Assembly (NCBI GenBank): GCA_035518775.1
Contig: DATIXH010000444.1
Location: 1-55,057, forward strand
DNA: 55,057 nucleotides
From: JBGPEQ01 sp035518775
GTDB taxonomy: Bacteria; Pseudomonadota; Alphaproteobacteria; Dongiales; Dongiaceae
Direction of reading: 5' to 3'
The position numbers and the translations under genes are program-made. Below the pieces are notes generated by a model that did no database searches, was not told where the DNA came from, and saw nothing but the letters and a program-made list of their open reading frames with translations. Positions 33,916-42,812 of the stretch are shown here, piece after piece; position 1 is the first letter of the stretch; every line of letters starts with the position of its first letter.

Positions 33916-35379
33916 TCAGTCCGCCTGTACTTGGACGGGAGCGCCCGGATGTGCGGGTGACCCCGGGGCGATGACGAGATAGCGGCGCTGCGCCCCGCTG
34001 TCCGCGCTCACGACCTGCCGGATCGGCCCGATGGCGTTGACGATGGCCGAGCCTGCCGCGTTTGTGGTGAAGGCCGCCAGCGGTTCCAGGGCGCCGCTGC
34101 CATCGGGCTTCTGCGACAGCGCCAGCACATAGGATTGCTTCGGCTCGAGGCCGGTGGCTGAGGCCTGCAGGACCTGCAGGAGTCCCTGGTCGAACAGCGA
34201 GATGCTCGTAGGCGCGCTTGCTGCGGCGGGCGCGCCGTGCACCGGTGCAAGCGAGAGGTGGGCGACCTGCCCGGCCACGCCCAGGGGCCGCAGTCCGGCG
34301 GTACCGTCACCCTCCGGCACGGCGTTGGGCACATAGTTCACTGCCTGCGGCGCCTGCCCGATGGGGACGGTCGCGATCACGCGGTTGGTGAGCGTATCGA
34401 TGGCAGCCAGCGCATCGGCGTTCTCGAGGCCGACATAGACCCGGCTGCCGTCGCCGGACGGCCAAACGCCGTGCGGCAGCTTGCCCACCGGTATGGCTGC
34501 AACCCTCGAGAAGTCATCGGTGCGGAACACCTGCACTTGGTTGAGGCCGCCGACCGTGACGTACGCAAACGTGCCGTTGGCGTTGTGGGCGAAATTGACG
34601 TGGTTCGTGATCGGCCCGGTGTCGATCGTTTTCAGCACGCTGAAGGGCGGTCGCGCGTCGAACACCATCGTCTTGCCCGTGTCCTTCAACGTGAACCAGA
34701 CCTGCTTGCCGTCGGGCGTCGCCGCGATGTTCGGGCAGAACGGGCTCGCCTGGGGAACCCGGCCGACGATGCGGTGGTCGGCGACGGTGATCACGACGGT
34801 CTCCGGGTTGAACGACGAGCAGACGTAGCCGTATGTCCCGTCGGGCGAGAAGATCTGCATGCCGGGGCCGCCCGGCACGATGATTCGGGTCTTTTCCTCG
34901 TACGTGGCGCCGTCGAGGACGGAGATGTAGTTCTCGCCGCGGACCGTCACCCAGACTTCCTTGCCATCCGGCGTGAAGAACGCCTCGTGCGGCGACCGCC
35001 CGACATACGTCACGTGCTTCACGGTGTTGGTCGCCGTATCGATGAACGTCACCGAGTTCGAGCCGATCGAAACCACGGCGATCGTACGGTGGTCGCTCGA
35101 GAAGCCCATGCCGTGGACCAGCAGCTGTCCGCGGTAGAGGGGACTGAGGTTGCCGGGCGCGGGGTCGCCCAGGCGAATGACGCCGAGAAGCTTGTTGTCC
35201 GCGGGGTCGGTGACCGACACGGTGTTCGAGAACTGCTCTGCCGCATACACCCGGTCGCGGTGGCTGATCGGCACGTCGGCGTCGGACGCCGCGCCGGGCG
35301 CCTGTCCCGCCCGGGCGGAGTGGATGGTCGCGATGGCCGTCGCGGCCAGCAGCGTCGCGAGCAGAAGAGGGTGTCTCAC
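33916..35379 (-). CDS. YVTN-family beta-propeller protein
   Basis: 487 residues with an N-terminal signal peptide (MRHPLLLATLLAATAIATI, cleavage near SARAG). The body is a seven-bladed propeller built of YVTN repeats: VYAAEQFSNTVSVTDPADNK, TVKHVTYVGRSPHEAFFTPD, DGTYGYVCSS, FAYVTVGGLNQVQVF, GSRVYVGLENADALAAIDT. Periplasmic proteins of this kind often bind metals or carry out unknown surface roles. It starts at GTG one base after the DUF305 stop, with AGGAG upstream, so the two are co-expressed. Confidence 0.78.
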   Translation of the reverse strand: MRHPLLLATLLAATAIATIHSARAGQAPGAASDADVPISHRDRVYAAEQFSNTVSVTDPADNKLLGVIRLGDPAPGNLSPLYRGQLLVHGMGFSSDHRTIAVVSIGSNSVTFIDTATNTVKHVTYVGRSPHEAFFTPDGKEVWVTVRGENYISVLDGATYEEKTRIIVPGGPGMQIFSPDGTYGYVCSSFNPETVVITVADHRIVGRVPQASPFCPNIAATPDGKQVWFTLKDTGKTMVFDARPPFSVLKTIDTGPITNHVNFAHNANGTFAYVTVGGLNQVQVFRTDDFSRVAAIPVGKLPHGVWPSGDGSRVYVGLENADALAAIDTLTNRVIATVPIGQAPQAVNYVPNAVPEGDGTAGLRPLGVAGQVAHLSLAPVHGAPAAASAPTSISLFDQGLLQVLQASATGLEPKQSYVLALSQKPDGSGALEPLAAFTTNAAGSAIVNAIGPIRQVVSADSGAQRRYLVIAPGSPAHPGAPVQVQAD

Positions 35380-35380
35380 G

Positions 35381-35803
35381 TCAGTGCTCCTGTTGGGTCG
35401 GTTGGGCGTCGGAGGACGGCTGATCGGGTGCGGCGGAGGAGGGCGGGAGCGGCTGGCCCAGTGCGAGCCGCATGGCCGCGATCTCCTGCTGCTGCGTCAC
35501 GATGATTTCCTGCGCCATGCGCCGGAGCTGCTCGTTGCGGCCATAGCGCAGCTCGGCCTCGGCCATGTCGATCGCGCCCTGGTGATGCGGCACCATCATC
35601 GCGACGAAATCGGCATCGACGTCGCCCGACGGCCTGACTTCCATGGCGCTCATCATTCTGGCCATCGCGGCGTTGTTGTCGGCCAGAAATGGCGCCTCCT
35701 CCGGGCTTGCGGCGAGCGCCGTCGCGCTGCCGATGACGGCGACGGCCAGCAGCGCCGCCGCGCGGCCGCAGGACGAGCGGGGGAAGAGGTGCAGGATAGG
35801 CAT
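35381..35803 (-). CDS. DUF305 domain protein
   Basis: 140 residues with a signal peptide (CGRAAALLAVAVIGSATALA), then the DUF305/ferritin-like four-helix region: FLADNNAAMARMMSAMEV, DFVAMMVPHHQGAIDMAEAE and LRRMAQEIIVTQQQEIAAM. The HHQGAIDMA motif is the family's metal-binding centre; relatives sit in copper or silver resistance loci. The C-terminal 25 residues are low-complexity. It precedes the YVTN propeller with one base between stop and start, a pairing seen in several phyla. Good ribosome site (GGAGG, 6 bases from the ATG). Confidence 0.82.
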   Translation of the reverse strand: MPILHLFPRSSCGRAAALLAVAVIGSATALAASPEEAPFLADNNAAMARMMSAMEVRPSGDVDADFVAMMVPHHQGAIDMAEAELRYGRNEQLRRMAQEIIVTQQQEIAAMRLALGQPLPPSSAAPDQPSSDAQPTQQEH

Positions 35804-36034
35804 GGCGCCTCCGTAGCGGCGGAGTACATCGACGTGCGGCGGGAATGGAAGGCGCGCCGCTCGACACCCAACCGGATGTATGTGGACGAACGCTCGCGCC
35901 CAATCACGATGTTGTCAGGAGCTTCGCCGCCGGCGACGCAATTGCGTTTTCTTGCGATTCCGCGAGCGCCCTTCAGCGACCCTGCGTCGGATTGCCGCGC
36001 CGGTGTCCGGCGGCTGACGCCCGGTTTGCTCGCG

Positions 36035-36595
36035 TCAGATGAAGGGATCGTAGGCCCATTGCAGCAGGGCCTGCCGCTGCCGCGGCCGGCAGGTCACATC
36101 GGCGGGCATGCAGTGCTTGCGCACCTGCGCGGCATGCCGCGCGAAGTTCCGCCAGCGGCCGATCTGAGCTCGATCGACGTCCGGCAGCCGGCGGCCGAGA
36201 TAGTAGCGGCAATACCATTGGAACCAGCCGCGCGGATCGGGGCCGATGATCCACCCCTTCTCGCGCCAGACGGAGAGCGGCTGCCGGCTCTTGATGCCGA
36301 AGCAGTTCACGCCGGGATCGGCATGGTCCGAGAGGCGCGCCTTGACGAACCAGTCGTCGGGCAGCTCGGGGCGACAATCGTTGCAGTACTTGCCCTCGAA
36401 CACGCCCAGCTCGAGCATCTCCTTCGGTGAGAAGTGCGGCTTGAACTCGGGCGCAAACTTCCGCCCCGTCGGCGCGGCGATGACATAGCTGTAGCCGGTC
36501 TGCATGCTGTCGTTCACGACCACGACACCGCCGACGCGATAGGTGCGCCTCGCACCGCGGCCCGGCCCGGCGGAACGGGCGGCCAGCGCCTTCAC
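36035..36595 (-). CDS. Conserved hypothetical protein
   Basis: 186 residues with RRTYRVGGVVVVNDSMQTGY, FSPKEMLELGVFEGKYCNDC, DDWFVKARLS and the striking DPRGWFQWYCRYYLGRR followed by a cysteine-containing, arginine-rich C-terminus. I have seen this pattern (PRGWFQWYCRYYLGRR) as a conserved protein of unknown function but cannot name it. Start GTG at 36595 overlaps the stop of the DUF2277 gene by GTGA, so the two are coupled. Confidence 0.65.
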   Translation of the reverse strand: MKALAARSAGPGRGARRTYRVGGVVVVNDSMQTGYSYVIAAPTGRKFAPEFKPHFSPKEMLELGVFEGKYCNDCRPELPDDWFVKARLSDHADPGVNCFGIKSRQPLSVWREKGWIIGPDPRGWFQWYCRYYLGRRLPDVDRAQIGRWRNFARHAAQVRKHCMPADVTCRPRQRQALLQWAYDPFI

Positions 36596-36873
36596 CGCGC
36601 GTCGGGCGCGCGAAAGCGCTCGGCGCCGCGGGCGCGCGCCTTGGCCGCCTCGACCGCGCGGTCGCGCGGCGGCGCGGTCGTGATCAGCGAGTCCAGCAGC
36701 TCATGCGCAGCCCGGCTCACCTGCTCGACGGCGCGGTTGAAGGCGGCCTCGTTGGCCTTGGAGGGGCGCGTGAAGCCGCTCAGCTTGCGGACGAACTGCA
36801 CCGAGGATGCGCGGATCTCCTGGTCCGTCGCCGGCGGCTTGAAGTTGTAGAGGGTCTTGATGGCTCGACACAT
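36592..36873 (-). CDS. DUF2277 domain protein
   Basis: 93 residues matching DUF2277 across its length: MCRAIKTLYNFKPPATDQEI, SSVQFVRKLSGFTRPSK, NEAAFNRAVEQVSRAAHELL, and a basic C-terminus. The function is unknown. ATG start. Its stop overlaps the start of the conserved hypothetical gene downstream. Confidence 0.85.
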   Translation of the reverse strand: MCRAIKTLYNFKPPATDQEIRASSVQFVRKLSGFTRPSKANEAAFNRAVEQVSRAAHELLDSLITTAPPRDRAVEAAKARARGAERFRAPDAR

Positions 36874-36958
36874 GGGGATCTCCCGGCCTTGGGGCGGCCG
36901 GACGGTCGCACACGATCCGCGCCGCGATCAAGGGCGCGTCGTGCGGGGGACCAGGTCG

Positions 36959-37930
36959 TTAGCCGCAGAGCTGCGTGTTGCCGCGCCAACTCGTATCCCG
37001 GAGGCCGCCGCCGGGGCTGCGCACAGCGGCGTCGTCGCGCTCCGCCGACCGCGCGATCTCGCCCAGCCAGTTGCCGAAGAGGAGATTGGCCCACGGCCGC
37101 CAGACGTTCACCGCCGGGCGGGCGGGATCGTCGCCGGGGAAGTAGTTGGCCGGCGGGTCGATGGGCTTGCCGACGCGCCGGTCGCGCAGGAATTCCAGGT
37201 GCAGAGTCTCGGCGTCGTATTCCAGGTGGTTGAACATGTAGAGCGCGCGGTTCGCGCGGTCCTCGATCAGGCACAGCCCCGTCTCCGGCGATTCCGCGAG
37301 CACGCCGAGTCCGGCCCGCGCCGGCAGATCGGCGGCGCGTACCTCGGTGTGGCGCGACACCGGCACCGGAAAGGCCGCGCCGAAGCCGTGGAGGAAGCGC
37401 GAGTCCGTGCCCGCCACGCGCTGCCGGAACACGCCGAACAGCTTGGCCGGCAGCGGGTGCTTCGGCACGGCGTGGAAATGCTGCAGCGCCGCCTGCGCGG
37501 CCCAGCAGATGTAGAGGCTGCTCGCGATGCCCGCCTGCGCCCAGTCGATGATGGCGCAGAGTTCGCGCCAGTAGGTCACCTCCGCGAACGGCAGGTGCTC
37601 GATCGGCGCGCCCGTCACGATCAGCCCGTCGAACGGCTCGTGGCGGATCCGCGACCACGGCCGGTAGAAGCGCTCGACATGACTCTCCGGCGTGGTCTTC
37701 GAGCGGTAGGAATCGGGCACGCACAGCGTCAGCGCGACCGGCTGCGCGGTCGCGCCGAGCAGCCGGCAGAGCTGGGTCTCCGTCACGATCTTGTTCGGCA
37801 TCAGGTTGACGAGGCAGATCCGCAGCGGCCGGCCGCCGCGGCGCCGCAGCTCGTCCTCGCTCAGCACCTTGATGCCGTCGGCCGCGAGGGCCGGGCGGGC
37901 CGGCAAGTCCGCTGGAAGTGCGATCGGCAA
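36959..37930 (-). CDS. metA: Homoserine O-acyltransferase, MetA type (predicted acetyl-CoA specific)
   Basis: 323 residues from the TTG at 37930: GGAGG lies seven bases upstream and the resulting MPIALPADLPAR matches the normal MetA N-terminus. Counting from there the catalytic cysteine is C142 (ICWAAQAAL), exactly the position in the characterised enzymes, and the catalytic histidine/glutamate pair is in NHLEYD. Residue 111 is glutamate in TGAPIEHL. In this family Glu111 goes with acetyl-CoA and Gly111 with succinyl-CoA, so I predict O-acetylhomoserine as product; that also fits the adjacent metY. The gene after it on the minus strand is DUF2277. Confidence 0.88.
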   Translation of the reverse strand: MPIALPADLPARPALAADGIKVLSEDELRRRGGRPLRICLVNLMPNKIVTETQLCRLLGATAQPVALTLCVPDSYRSKTTPESHVERFYRPWSRIRHEPFDGLIVTGAPIEHLPFAEVTYWRELCAIIDWAQAGIASSLYICWAAQAALQHFHAVPKHPLPAKLFGVFRQRVAGTDSRFLHGFGAAFPVPVSRHTEVRAADLPARAGLGVLAESPETGLCLIEDRANRALYMFNHLEYDAETLHLEFLRDRRVGKPIDPPANYFPGDDPARPAVNVWRPWANLLFGNWLGEIARSAERDDAAVRSPGGGLRDTSWRGNTQLCG

Positions 37931-37966
37931 GAGCACGCCTCCGAAAAAGCCGTGTTTCCCAAACAA

Positions 37967-37995
37967 CCGGAGCGGGGTGCGGCCGCCGCCGCACC
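37967..37995 (-). other. Hairpin between metY and metA
   Basis: Eleven-pair stem CGGGGTGCGGC / GCCGCACCCCG with a four-base loop in the 80-base gap. A short TTGTTT follows on the minus strand. It may attenuate metA relative to metY. Not matched to a known riboswitch. Confidence 0.35.
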
Positions 37996-38010
37996 CCGTC
38001 CGTTACGCCC

Positions 38011-39324
38011 TTAGGCGGCCAGCGGCATCCGGCCGGAGGCCCGCAGCGCCTGCTCGAGATCGGCGAGGATGTCGTCGATATGCTCGATGCCGACGGACAG
38101 CCGCACGTAGTTCTCCGAGACGCCCGTGGCCAGCTGCTCCTGCGGCGACAGCTGCGAGTGCGTCGTCGTCGCCGGATGGATGGCGAGGCTGCGGGCGTCG
38201 CCGATGTTGGCCACATGATAGAACAGCTTCAGCGCATCGATGAAGCGCCGTCCGGCCTCCTTGCCGCCCTTCAGCTCGAAGCCGACCAGGCCGCCGAACC
38301 CGCCCGTCAGGTAGGCCTTGGCCCGCCGCGCGAACTCGCCGGTCTGCTGGCTCGGATGGATCACCTTCGTCACCGCCGGGTGCTTCACGAGATAGTCCAC
38401 CACCGCCTCGGCGTTGCGGCAGTGCTCGCGCATGCGCAACGGCAGCGTCTCCAGCCCCTGAATGAACTGGAAGGCGTTGAACGGGCTCATGGAATAGCCC
38501 AGGTCGCGCTGGATGGTGACGCGCGCCTTGATGATGTAGGCGATCGGCCCGAGCGGCTTCACCGCCTGCGTCCAGACCGCGCCGTGATAGCTCGGGTCCG
38601 GCTGGTTCAGCAGCGGGAAGCGCTCCGCATGCTTCTCCCAGTCGAAGTTGCCGCCGTCGACCAAGAGGCCGCCGATCGAGGTGCCGTGCCCGCCGATATA
38701 CTTGGTCGTCGAATAGACGATGATCGCCGCGCCGTGCTCGAACGGCTTGCACAGCAGCGGGCAGGCCGTGTTGTCCATGATCAGGGGCACGCCGAGCGAG
38801 CGGCCGATGTCCGCGACCTCCTTGATCGGGAACACCTGCAGCTTCGGGTTCGGCAGCGTCTCCGCGTAGTAGGCGCGCGTCTTCTTGTCGGTCGCCTTGC
38901 GGAAGTTCTCGGGATTCGCCGGATCGACGAAGCGCACCTCGATGCCCTGGGTCTTCAGCGTGTTGGCGAACAGGTTCCAGGTGCCGCCGTAGAGATCGGT
39001 CGAGCTCACGATGTTGTCGCCGGCCTGGGCGATGTTCTGGATCGCCATCGCCGACGCCGCCTGGCCCGAGCTCACGCCGAGCGCCGCCACGCCGCCCTCG
39101 AGCGCGGCGATGCGCTCCTCCAGCACGGCCTGCGTGGGGTTCATGATGCGCGTGTAGATGTTGCCGAACTCCTTCAGCCCGAAGAGGTTGGCCGCATGCT
39201 CGGTGCCGCGGAACTGGTAGGACGTCGTCTGGTAGATCGGCACCGCCACCGATCCCGTCGTGGGATCGGCGCGGTAGCTGCCGCCGTGCAGGGCCAGCGT
39301 CTGCGGGTTCTTCGAAGTCGTCAT
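38011..39324 (-). CDS. metY: O-acetylhomoserine aminocarboxypropyltransferase (second MetY paralogue)
   Basis: 437 residues from ATG 39324 (MTTSKNPQTLALHGGSYR; AAGGAGAG upstream). PLP-dependent Cys/Met family: VPIYQTTSYQFRGTEHAAN, YTRIMNPTQAVLEERIAALE, STDLYGGTWNLF, PLP lysine K208 in YSTTKYIGGHG, and the HPATTTHSQLSPQEQLATGV segment. It uses sulfide plus O-acetylhomoserine to give homocysteine. Directly upstream of metA on the same strand, so the pair forms a two-step route. It differs clearly from the first paralogue at 9351. Confidence 0.92.
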   Translation of the reverse strand: MTTSKNPQTLALHGGSYRADPTTGSVAVPIYQTTSYQFRGTEHAANLFGLKEFGNIYTRIMNPTQAVLEERIAALEGGVAALGVSSGQAASAMAIQNIAQAGDNIVSSTDLYGGTWNLFANTLKTQGIEVRFVDPANPENFRKATDKKTRAYYAETLPNPKLQVFPIKEVADIGRSLGVPLIMDNTACPLLCKPFEHGAAIIVYSTTKYIGGHGTSIGGLLVDGGNFDWEKHAERFPLLNQPDPSYHGAVWTQAVKPLGPIAYIIKARVTIQRDLGYSMSPFNAFQFIQGLETLPLRMREHCRNAEAVVDYLVKHPAVTKVIHPSQQTGEFARRAKAYLTGGFGGLVGFELKGGKEAGRRFIDALKLFYHVANIGDARSLAIHPATTTHSQLSPQEQLATGVSENYVRLSVGIEHIDDILADLEQALRASGRMPLAA

Positions 39325-39355
39325 GTCCTGGTCTCTCCTTGGGTTTGCAGGGATT

Positions 39356-40243
39356 TCAGATCGCCGCCAGGCGCGGCCGGGCGGCCGTGCCGTGCGACAG
39401 CTGTTCGGCGATGGCCGCATTCACGGCCGCGGCATGGGTGAGCGGCAGCATGTGCCCCGCCCCCTCGATCGTCTGCAGGTGCGCGTTCGGCAGCAGCCGC
39501 GCGAGCAGCGCGGCGATCCGCCGGGTCGGCCGCGGCGAGGCGCTGCCGCGCAGGATGAGCGTCGGCGCCGCGATCCGCTGCAGCGCCTCCGGCCGCATCG
39601 GCTCCGTCATCGTGGCGTGGAAGTCGAGGGCGACGCGCGCCGCCTGCAGCGCCAGCGCCGACTGCAGGTCCGGCCGCATGCGCAGCCAGGCGCCGGCGCC
39701 GTTCCAGTAGTCGACGAAGCGCGCCATGCCGCGGCGGCCGTCTTCCTCCTCGGCGGCCTGCGTCACGTCGGCCGCCAGCTCCGCCACCTCGCGGTAGAGC
39801 TGGTGCTCCGCCGCGCCCGCCGGCGCCCCGCGCAGCAGATGGAACGCGACCGGCTCGACCAGGGTCAGGCTCAGCAGCCGCTCCGGCCGCTCGGCCGCGA
39901 GGCGCAGCGCGACCGCGCCGCCGAAGGAATGGCCGACGAGATGAATGCGCTCGGCGTCATCGAGCACGGCGCCCGCGAGCGCCGCCTCGTCGGTCAGCCC
40001 CGGCGAGGGCGGGCCGCGCCGCTGATCGGTCTGCCCGTAGCCGTGCAGGTCCGGCGCCAGCACGCGCCAGCGCGCCTGCAGGATCTCGGTCAGCGCGCGC
40101 CACTGCGCGCTCGAGCTCGCCGAGCTGTGCAGCAGCAGCACGGTCTCGCCGCGGCCCGCCTCGGCATAGGCGACCCGCACCCCGTCGATCTCGATGCGCG
40201 GCAGCTCCAGGCGGGGCGATGCCGCTCCGGCGAACCGCGTCAT
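39356..40243 (-). CDS. Alpha/beta-fold hydrolase
   Basis: 295 residues from ATG 40243 (MTRFAGAASPRL), which has GGAGGG six bases upstream. Oxyanion region VLLLHSSASSSAQW, nucleophile elbow GHSFGGAVALRL, and C-terminal GAGHMLPLTHAAAVN with the catalytic histidine. Resembles haloalkane dehalogenase/lipase-type hydrolases; substrate unknown. The longer frame to 40432 lacks a ribosome site. Confidence 0.82.
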   Translation of the reverse strand: MTRFAGAASPRLELPRIEIDGVRVAYAEAGRGETVLLLHSSASSSAQWRALTEILQARWRVLAPDLHGYGQTDQRRGPPSPGLTDEAALAGAVLDDAERIHLVGHSFGGAVALRLAAERPERLLSLTLVEPVAFHLLRGAPAGAAEHQLYREVAELAADVTQAAEEEDGRRGMARFVDYWNGAGAWLRMRPDLQSALALQAARVALDFHATMTEPMRPEALQRIAAPTLILRGSASPRPTRRIAALLARLLPNAHLQTIEGAGHMLPLTHAAAVNAAIAEQLSHGTAARPRLAAI

Positions 40244-40576
40244 GGCCGCCCTCCGCGCCGAAGCTCCTGAGATGCTCGAACCATTCGTTTCTCTCGCCCT
40301 GTTCAAGAAAGCGCCTTGTCGCAGCGTGTCCGAGAGCGGCGCCCGGCCGTTACGGCGGCGAAGCGATCCCGGAATGCTGGAGGACGTCGAACTCGTGTTG
40401 CCACAAATTACAACACGGACAAACACAATCACAACTAGTTACAAAAAATGCCTCAGGCACTCGCGCGCACAGCGGCGACGTCAAAAGGTGCCTGAAAACA
40501 GTGGGTTGGAGGTCGCCGCGCGTCGCACACGGAAGATGGCGGACACAAATGAAACGGCATCAGAAACAAATGAAAC

Positions 40577-40642
40577 AATGAACAGGCTGCGGCTACGCAG
40601 ACGTAGCGAGTCTGTGCCTGTTCATTCATGCCCAAACGGGCA
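40577..40642 (+). ncRNA. Candidate structured RNA element
   Basis: Perfect 11-pair stem AATGAACAGGC / GCCTGTTCATT enclosing a GCTACG-CAGA-CGTAGC hairpin, followed three bases later by TGCCC-AAAC-GGGCA. It lies in the A/T-richer part of the 670-base gap. No known RNA family recognised. Confidence 0.3.
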
Positions 40643-40749
40643 CGATTGGAAATTCAAGTCTCGGTTCTCGCCTCGGCGAAAGCCGCTATGGCATGCACAC
40701 AAGTCTGTGGGTCGGATCAAGCGCTGGCGTGAGACTGGGATCGCGGTCG

Positions 40750-40831
40750 TGCGTCCTTCGACAGGCTCAGGATGAGGGCTTTTCTTCGTGCCACCAAGAT
40801 TTCCCTCATCCTGAGCCTGTCGATGGACGCA
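40750..40831. repeat. CTTCGACAAG-type palindromic repeat, copy 4
   Basis: Arms TGCGTCCTTCGACAGGCTCA and TGAGCCTGTCGATGGACGCA, 82 bases, between the structured region and the acetyltransferase gene. Confidence 0.8.
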
Positions 40832-40913
40832 CAGCGGTGGTGCAGAAATGTATGAATCCGATAGCGACTTTCGTCGGGGTGACACGGGAGGGCGGAATCT
40901 TCTCGCCCAGACC

Positions 40914-41540
40914 TTACAGCCCGCCCTTTTCGATCAGCGGGATGTGCGGGGCGGCGGTGCGCGGAAGATGGCCGGTGAGGCGCGGGTCGGCCTGCACCTC
41001 GACCTGGTAGGCGTAGGGACGGAAGCCCGAGCGGATATAGAAGCCGACCGCGGACGGGTGGTCGAACGTGCAGGTATGCACCCACAGGCGTTCGATCGGC
41101 TTCGCCCAGGCCCGCTCGATCGCCGCCTCCATCAAGGCTCGCCCGAGTCCTTGCCCGATCGCGTCCGCCACCAGCCCGAAGAACGCAAGCTCGCACTGCC
41201 CGGCCTCGCGGAAATCGAGTTCGAGCATGCCCGCGTCCGCGCGCCCCGCGCACAGCACGTAGAGCTCCACCCGCGGATCGCCGAGAATGCCGCGCAGCTC
41301 GTCGTCGGGCATGATCAGCCGCGAGAACCACATCCAGTTCTCGCCGACCTTCCGGAACAGGGCCCGATAGCCCGCGATGTCAATGTGCTCGATGCGCACG
41401 AGTTCGTAGGGCGGGGGGAAGCTGCGCGCCGGCCCCCGCGGCGGCCGGCGCGTCATCTCCAGGCAGGTCACGACATTGGCCAGCCGCGCCGGACCCACGG
41501 GGGAGTAGCCGAGCGGCAGCGGGGGATTGAGCTTGATCAT
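40914..41540 (-). CDS. GNAT family N-acetyltransferase
   Basis: 208 residues from ATG 41540 (MIKLNPPLPLGYSPV). The GNAT core shows VELYVLCAGRADAGMLELDF, ELAFFGLVADAIGQGLGRAL (pyrophosphate loop) and HTCTFDHPSAVGFYIRSGFRPYAY. Substrate unknown. The longer frame to 41735 adds a composition-biased leader and is not used. Confidence 0.8.
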   Translation of the reverse strand: MIKLNPPLPLGYSPVGPARLANVVTCLEMTRRPPRGPARSFPPPYELVRIEHIDIAGYRALFRKVGENWMWFSRLIMPDDELRGILGDPRVELYVLCAGRADAGMLELDFREAGQCELAFFGLVADAIGQGLGRALMEAAIERAWAKPIERLWVHTCTFDHPSAVGFYIRSGFRPYAYQVEVQADPRLTGHLPRTAAPHIPLIEKGGL

Positions 41541-41703
41541 GGCCGCAGAGGATAGGCGCGCCCCGGTGCTGTCAAGCCGGCCACCCGCTCGCGCGCTGCC
41601 GTCCTCAGTGCAGCGTCCTGCGCAGGCCGCGCACCAGCCGTGACGCCGCGACCGGCAGCGCTGGCTGCCGAATTTCGAACCGCCGGTTTCCCCTCTCAGT
41701 GGC

Positions 41704-42153
41704 TCAGAAGAGCGGAACGGCTCCCACCGCCTCACGGATCACTTGGCCCAGTTCCCCTACGCATTTCGGATGCTGGTCGAGGCGGGGCCACACCGCGCTG
41801 CAATACGACAGGAAGCCGAAATTCATCCCGACGATGGTCCAGTACGGCCGCCCCGGACCCGAGTTGAAGCGCATCCCCTGCGCGCGACTCACGAGCCCGT
41901 CCTGCACCAACTGGCCCGCGTTGAATTTCTGGTAGGCGCGAATCGCCGCGATCAGGGCCTCGTCGCAGACACCGGTCAGACTGACCTTCCGATACAAGTC
42001 CGCGTTCGCCACGCCGTTGGAGTGCAGCACGAAATAGAATTGCACGAGCAGGATGTCCGCGCGGCTGCTTCCCTTGGCGCCGGCGCCGACGGGTGTGCTG
42101 ACATTGAAAATGAACTTCTGCTTGCGATCGCCTGTTGGAACGAATTCGACCAT
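41704..42153 (-). CDS. Hypothetical protein
   Basis: 149 residues: MVEFVPTGDRKQKFIFNVST, RADILLVQFYFVLHSNGVAN, ALIAAIRAYQKFNAGQLVQD, RFNSGPGRPYWTIVGMNFGF. No family recognised. ATG 42153 has AGGAGGG upstream, well spaced. It is divergent from the NTF2-like gene. Confidence 0.6.
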   Translation of the reverse strand: MVEFVPTGDRKQKFIFNVSTPVGAGAKGSSRADILLVQFYFVLHSNGVANADLYRKVSLTGVCDEALIAAIRAYQKFNAGQLVQDGLVSRAQGMRFNSGPGRPYWTIVGMNFGFLSYCSAVWPRLDQHPKCVGELGQVIREAVGAVPLF

Positions 42154-42361
42154 TCTTCCCTCCTGCCGCGGCGACAGGATGCAGGACGGTCGTGATCGCA
42201 CCGTTGTGTCCGGCGGAAAAGAAACGTAAATCGCGCGCGCCTCGGGACGGCCGCGCCGCCGGCCGGTCACCCGCAGTAACTTCGCGGAGTTGTCATGCAA
42301 CTCGCCCCGGATCGGGTGTACTCTAACCTCCTGTCTGACCCAGATCGGAAGGATTCGACCC

Positions 42362-42778
42362 ATGGCATCGATCACGGAGATTGCCGCGAAGTTCTTCGAG
42401 GCCTGCGAGACGGGCAAGGGATGGGATGGGTGCAAGGCTCACTGCAAGCCCAATGCCACGTTCTCGGCGCAGGCCGAGCCGCTCGCGGACGTGCGCACCT
42501 TGCAGCAGTACACGGATTGGATGAAGGCCGTCCTGACGTTCATTCCCGATGGACGCTACGAGCTGCGGTCGTTCGCCACCGACGACAAGGGCAAGAGCGT
42601 CTGCGCCTACGGCATCTTCTCCGGCACGCACACTGGAGAGGGTGGACCCTGCCCGCCGACCGGCAAGAGCATGAAGACCGACTACGTGTATGTGATGGAT
42701 TTCGACGGCGACAAGATCCGCCACATGACGAAGATCTGGCACGCGGGCCTGGCGATGAAGGCGCTGGGTTGGGTCTGA
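42362..42778 (+). CDS. NTF2-like/SnoaL-type small protein
   Basis: 138 residues with the NTF2 fold pattern: ITEIAAKFFEACETGKGWDG, LQQYTDWMKAVLTFIPDGRY, KTDYVYVMDFDGDKIRHMTK. Members bind or convert small hydrophobic ligands; function unknown here. ATG 42362, GAAGGA upstream. Confidence 0.75.
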   Translation: MASITEIAAKFFEACETGKGWDGCKAHCKPNATFSAQAEPLADVRTLQQYTDWMKAVLTFIPDGRYELRSFATDDKGKSVCAYGIFSGTHTGEGGPCPPTGKSMKTDYVYVMDFDGDKIRHMTKIWHAGLAMKALGWV

Positions 42779-42812
42779 CGTCGGCTGGACGTCGGAGCGG
42801 GCGTGCGCTGCT

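Larger units (their letters stand above)
40244..40913. other. 670-base intergenic region, A/T-richer, structured
   Basis: Contains a low-GC stretch (about 40390-40460), two ACAAATGAAAC repeats, a large nested hairpin (40577-40626), a TGCCC-AAAC-GGGCA hairpin (40629-40642), and a palindromic repeat copy (40750-40831). No open reading frame has family support; the long frame across it looks random. Confidence 0.55.

Noticed and set aside
40194..40775. 193-codon plus-strand frame across the low-GC gap
   Set aside because: No family signature, crosses hairpins and a palindromic repeat, and overlaps the hydrolase start on the other strand.
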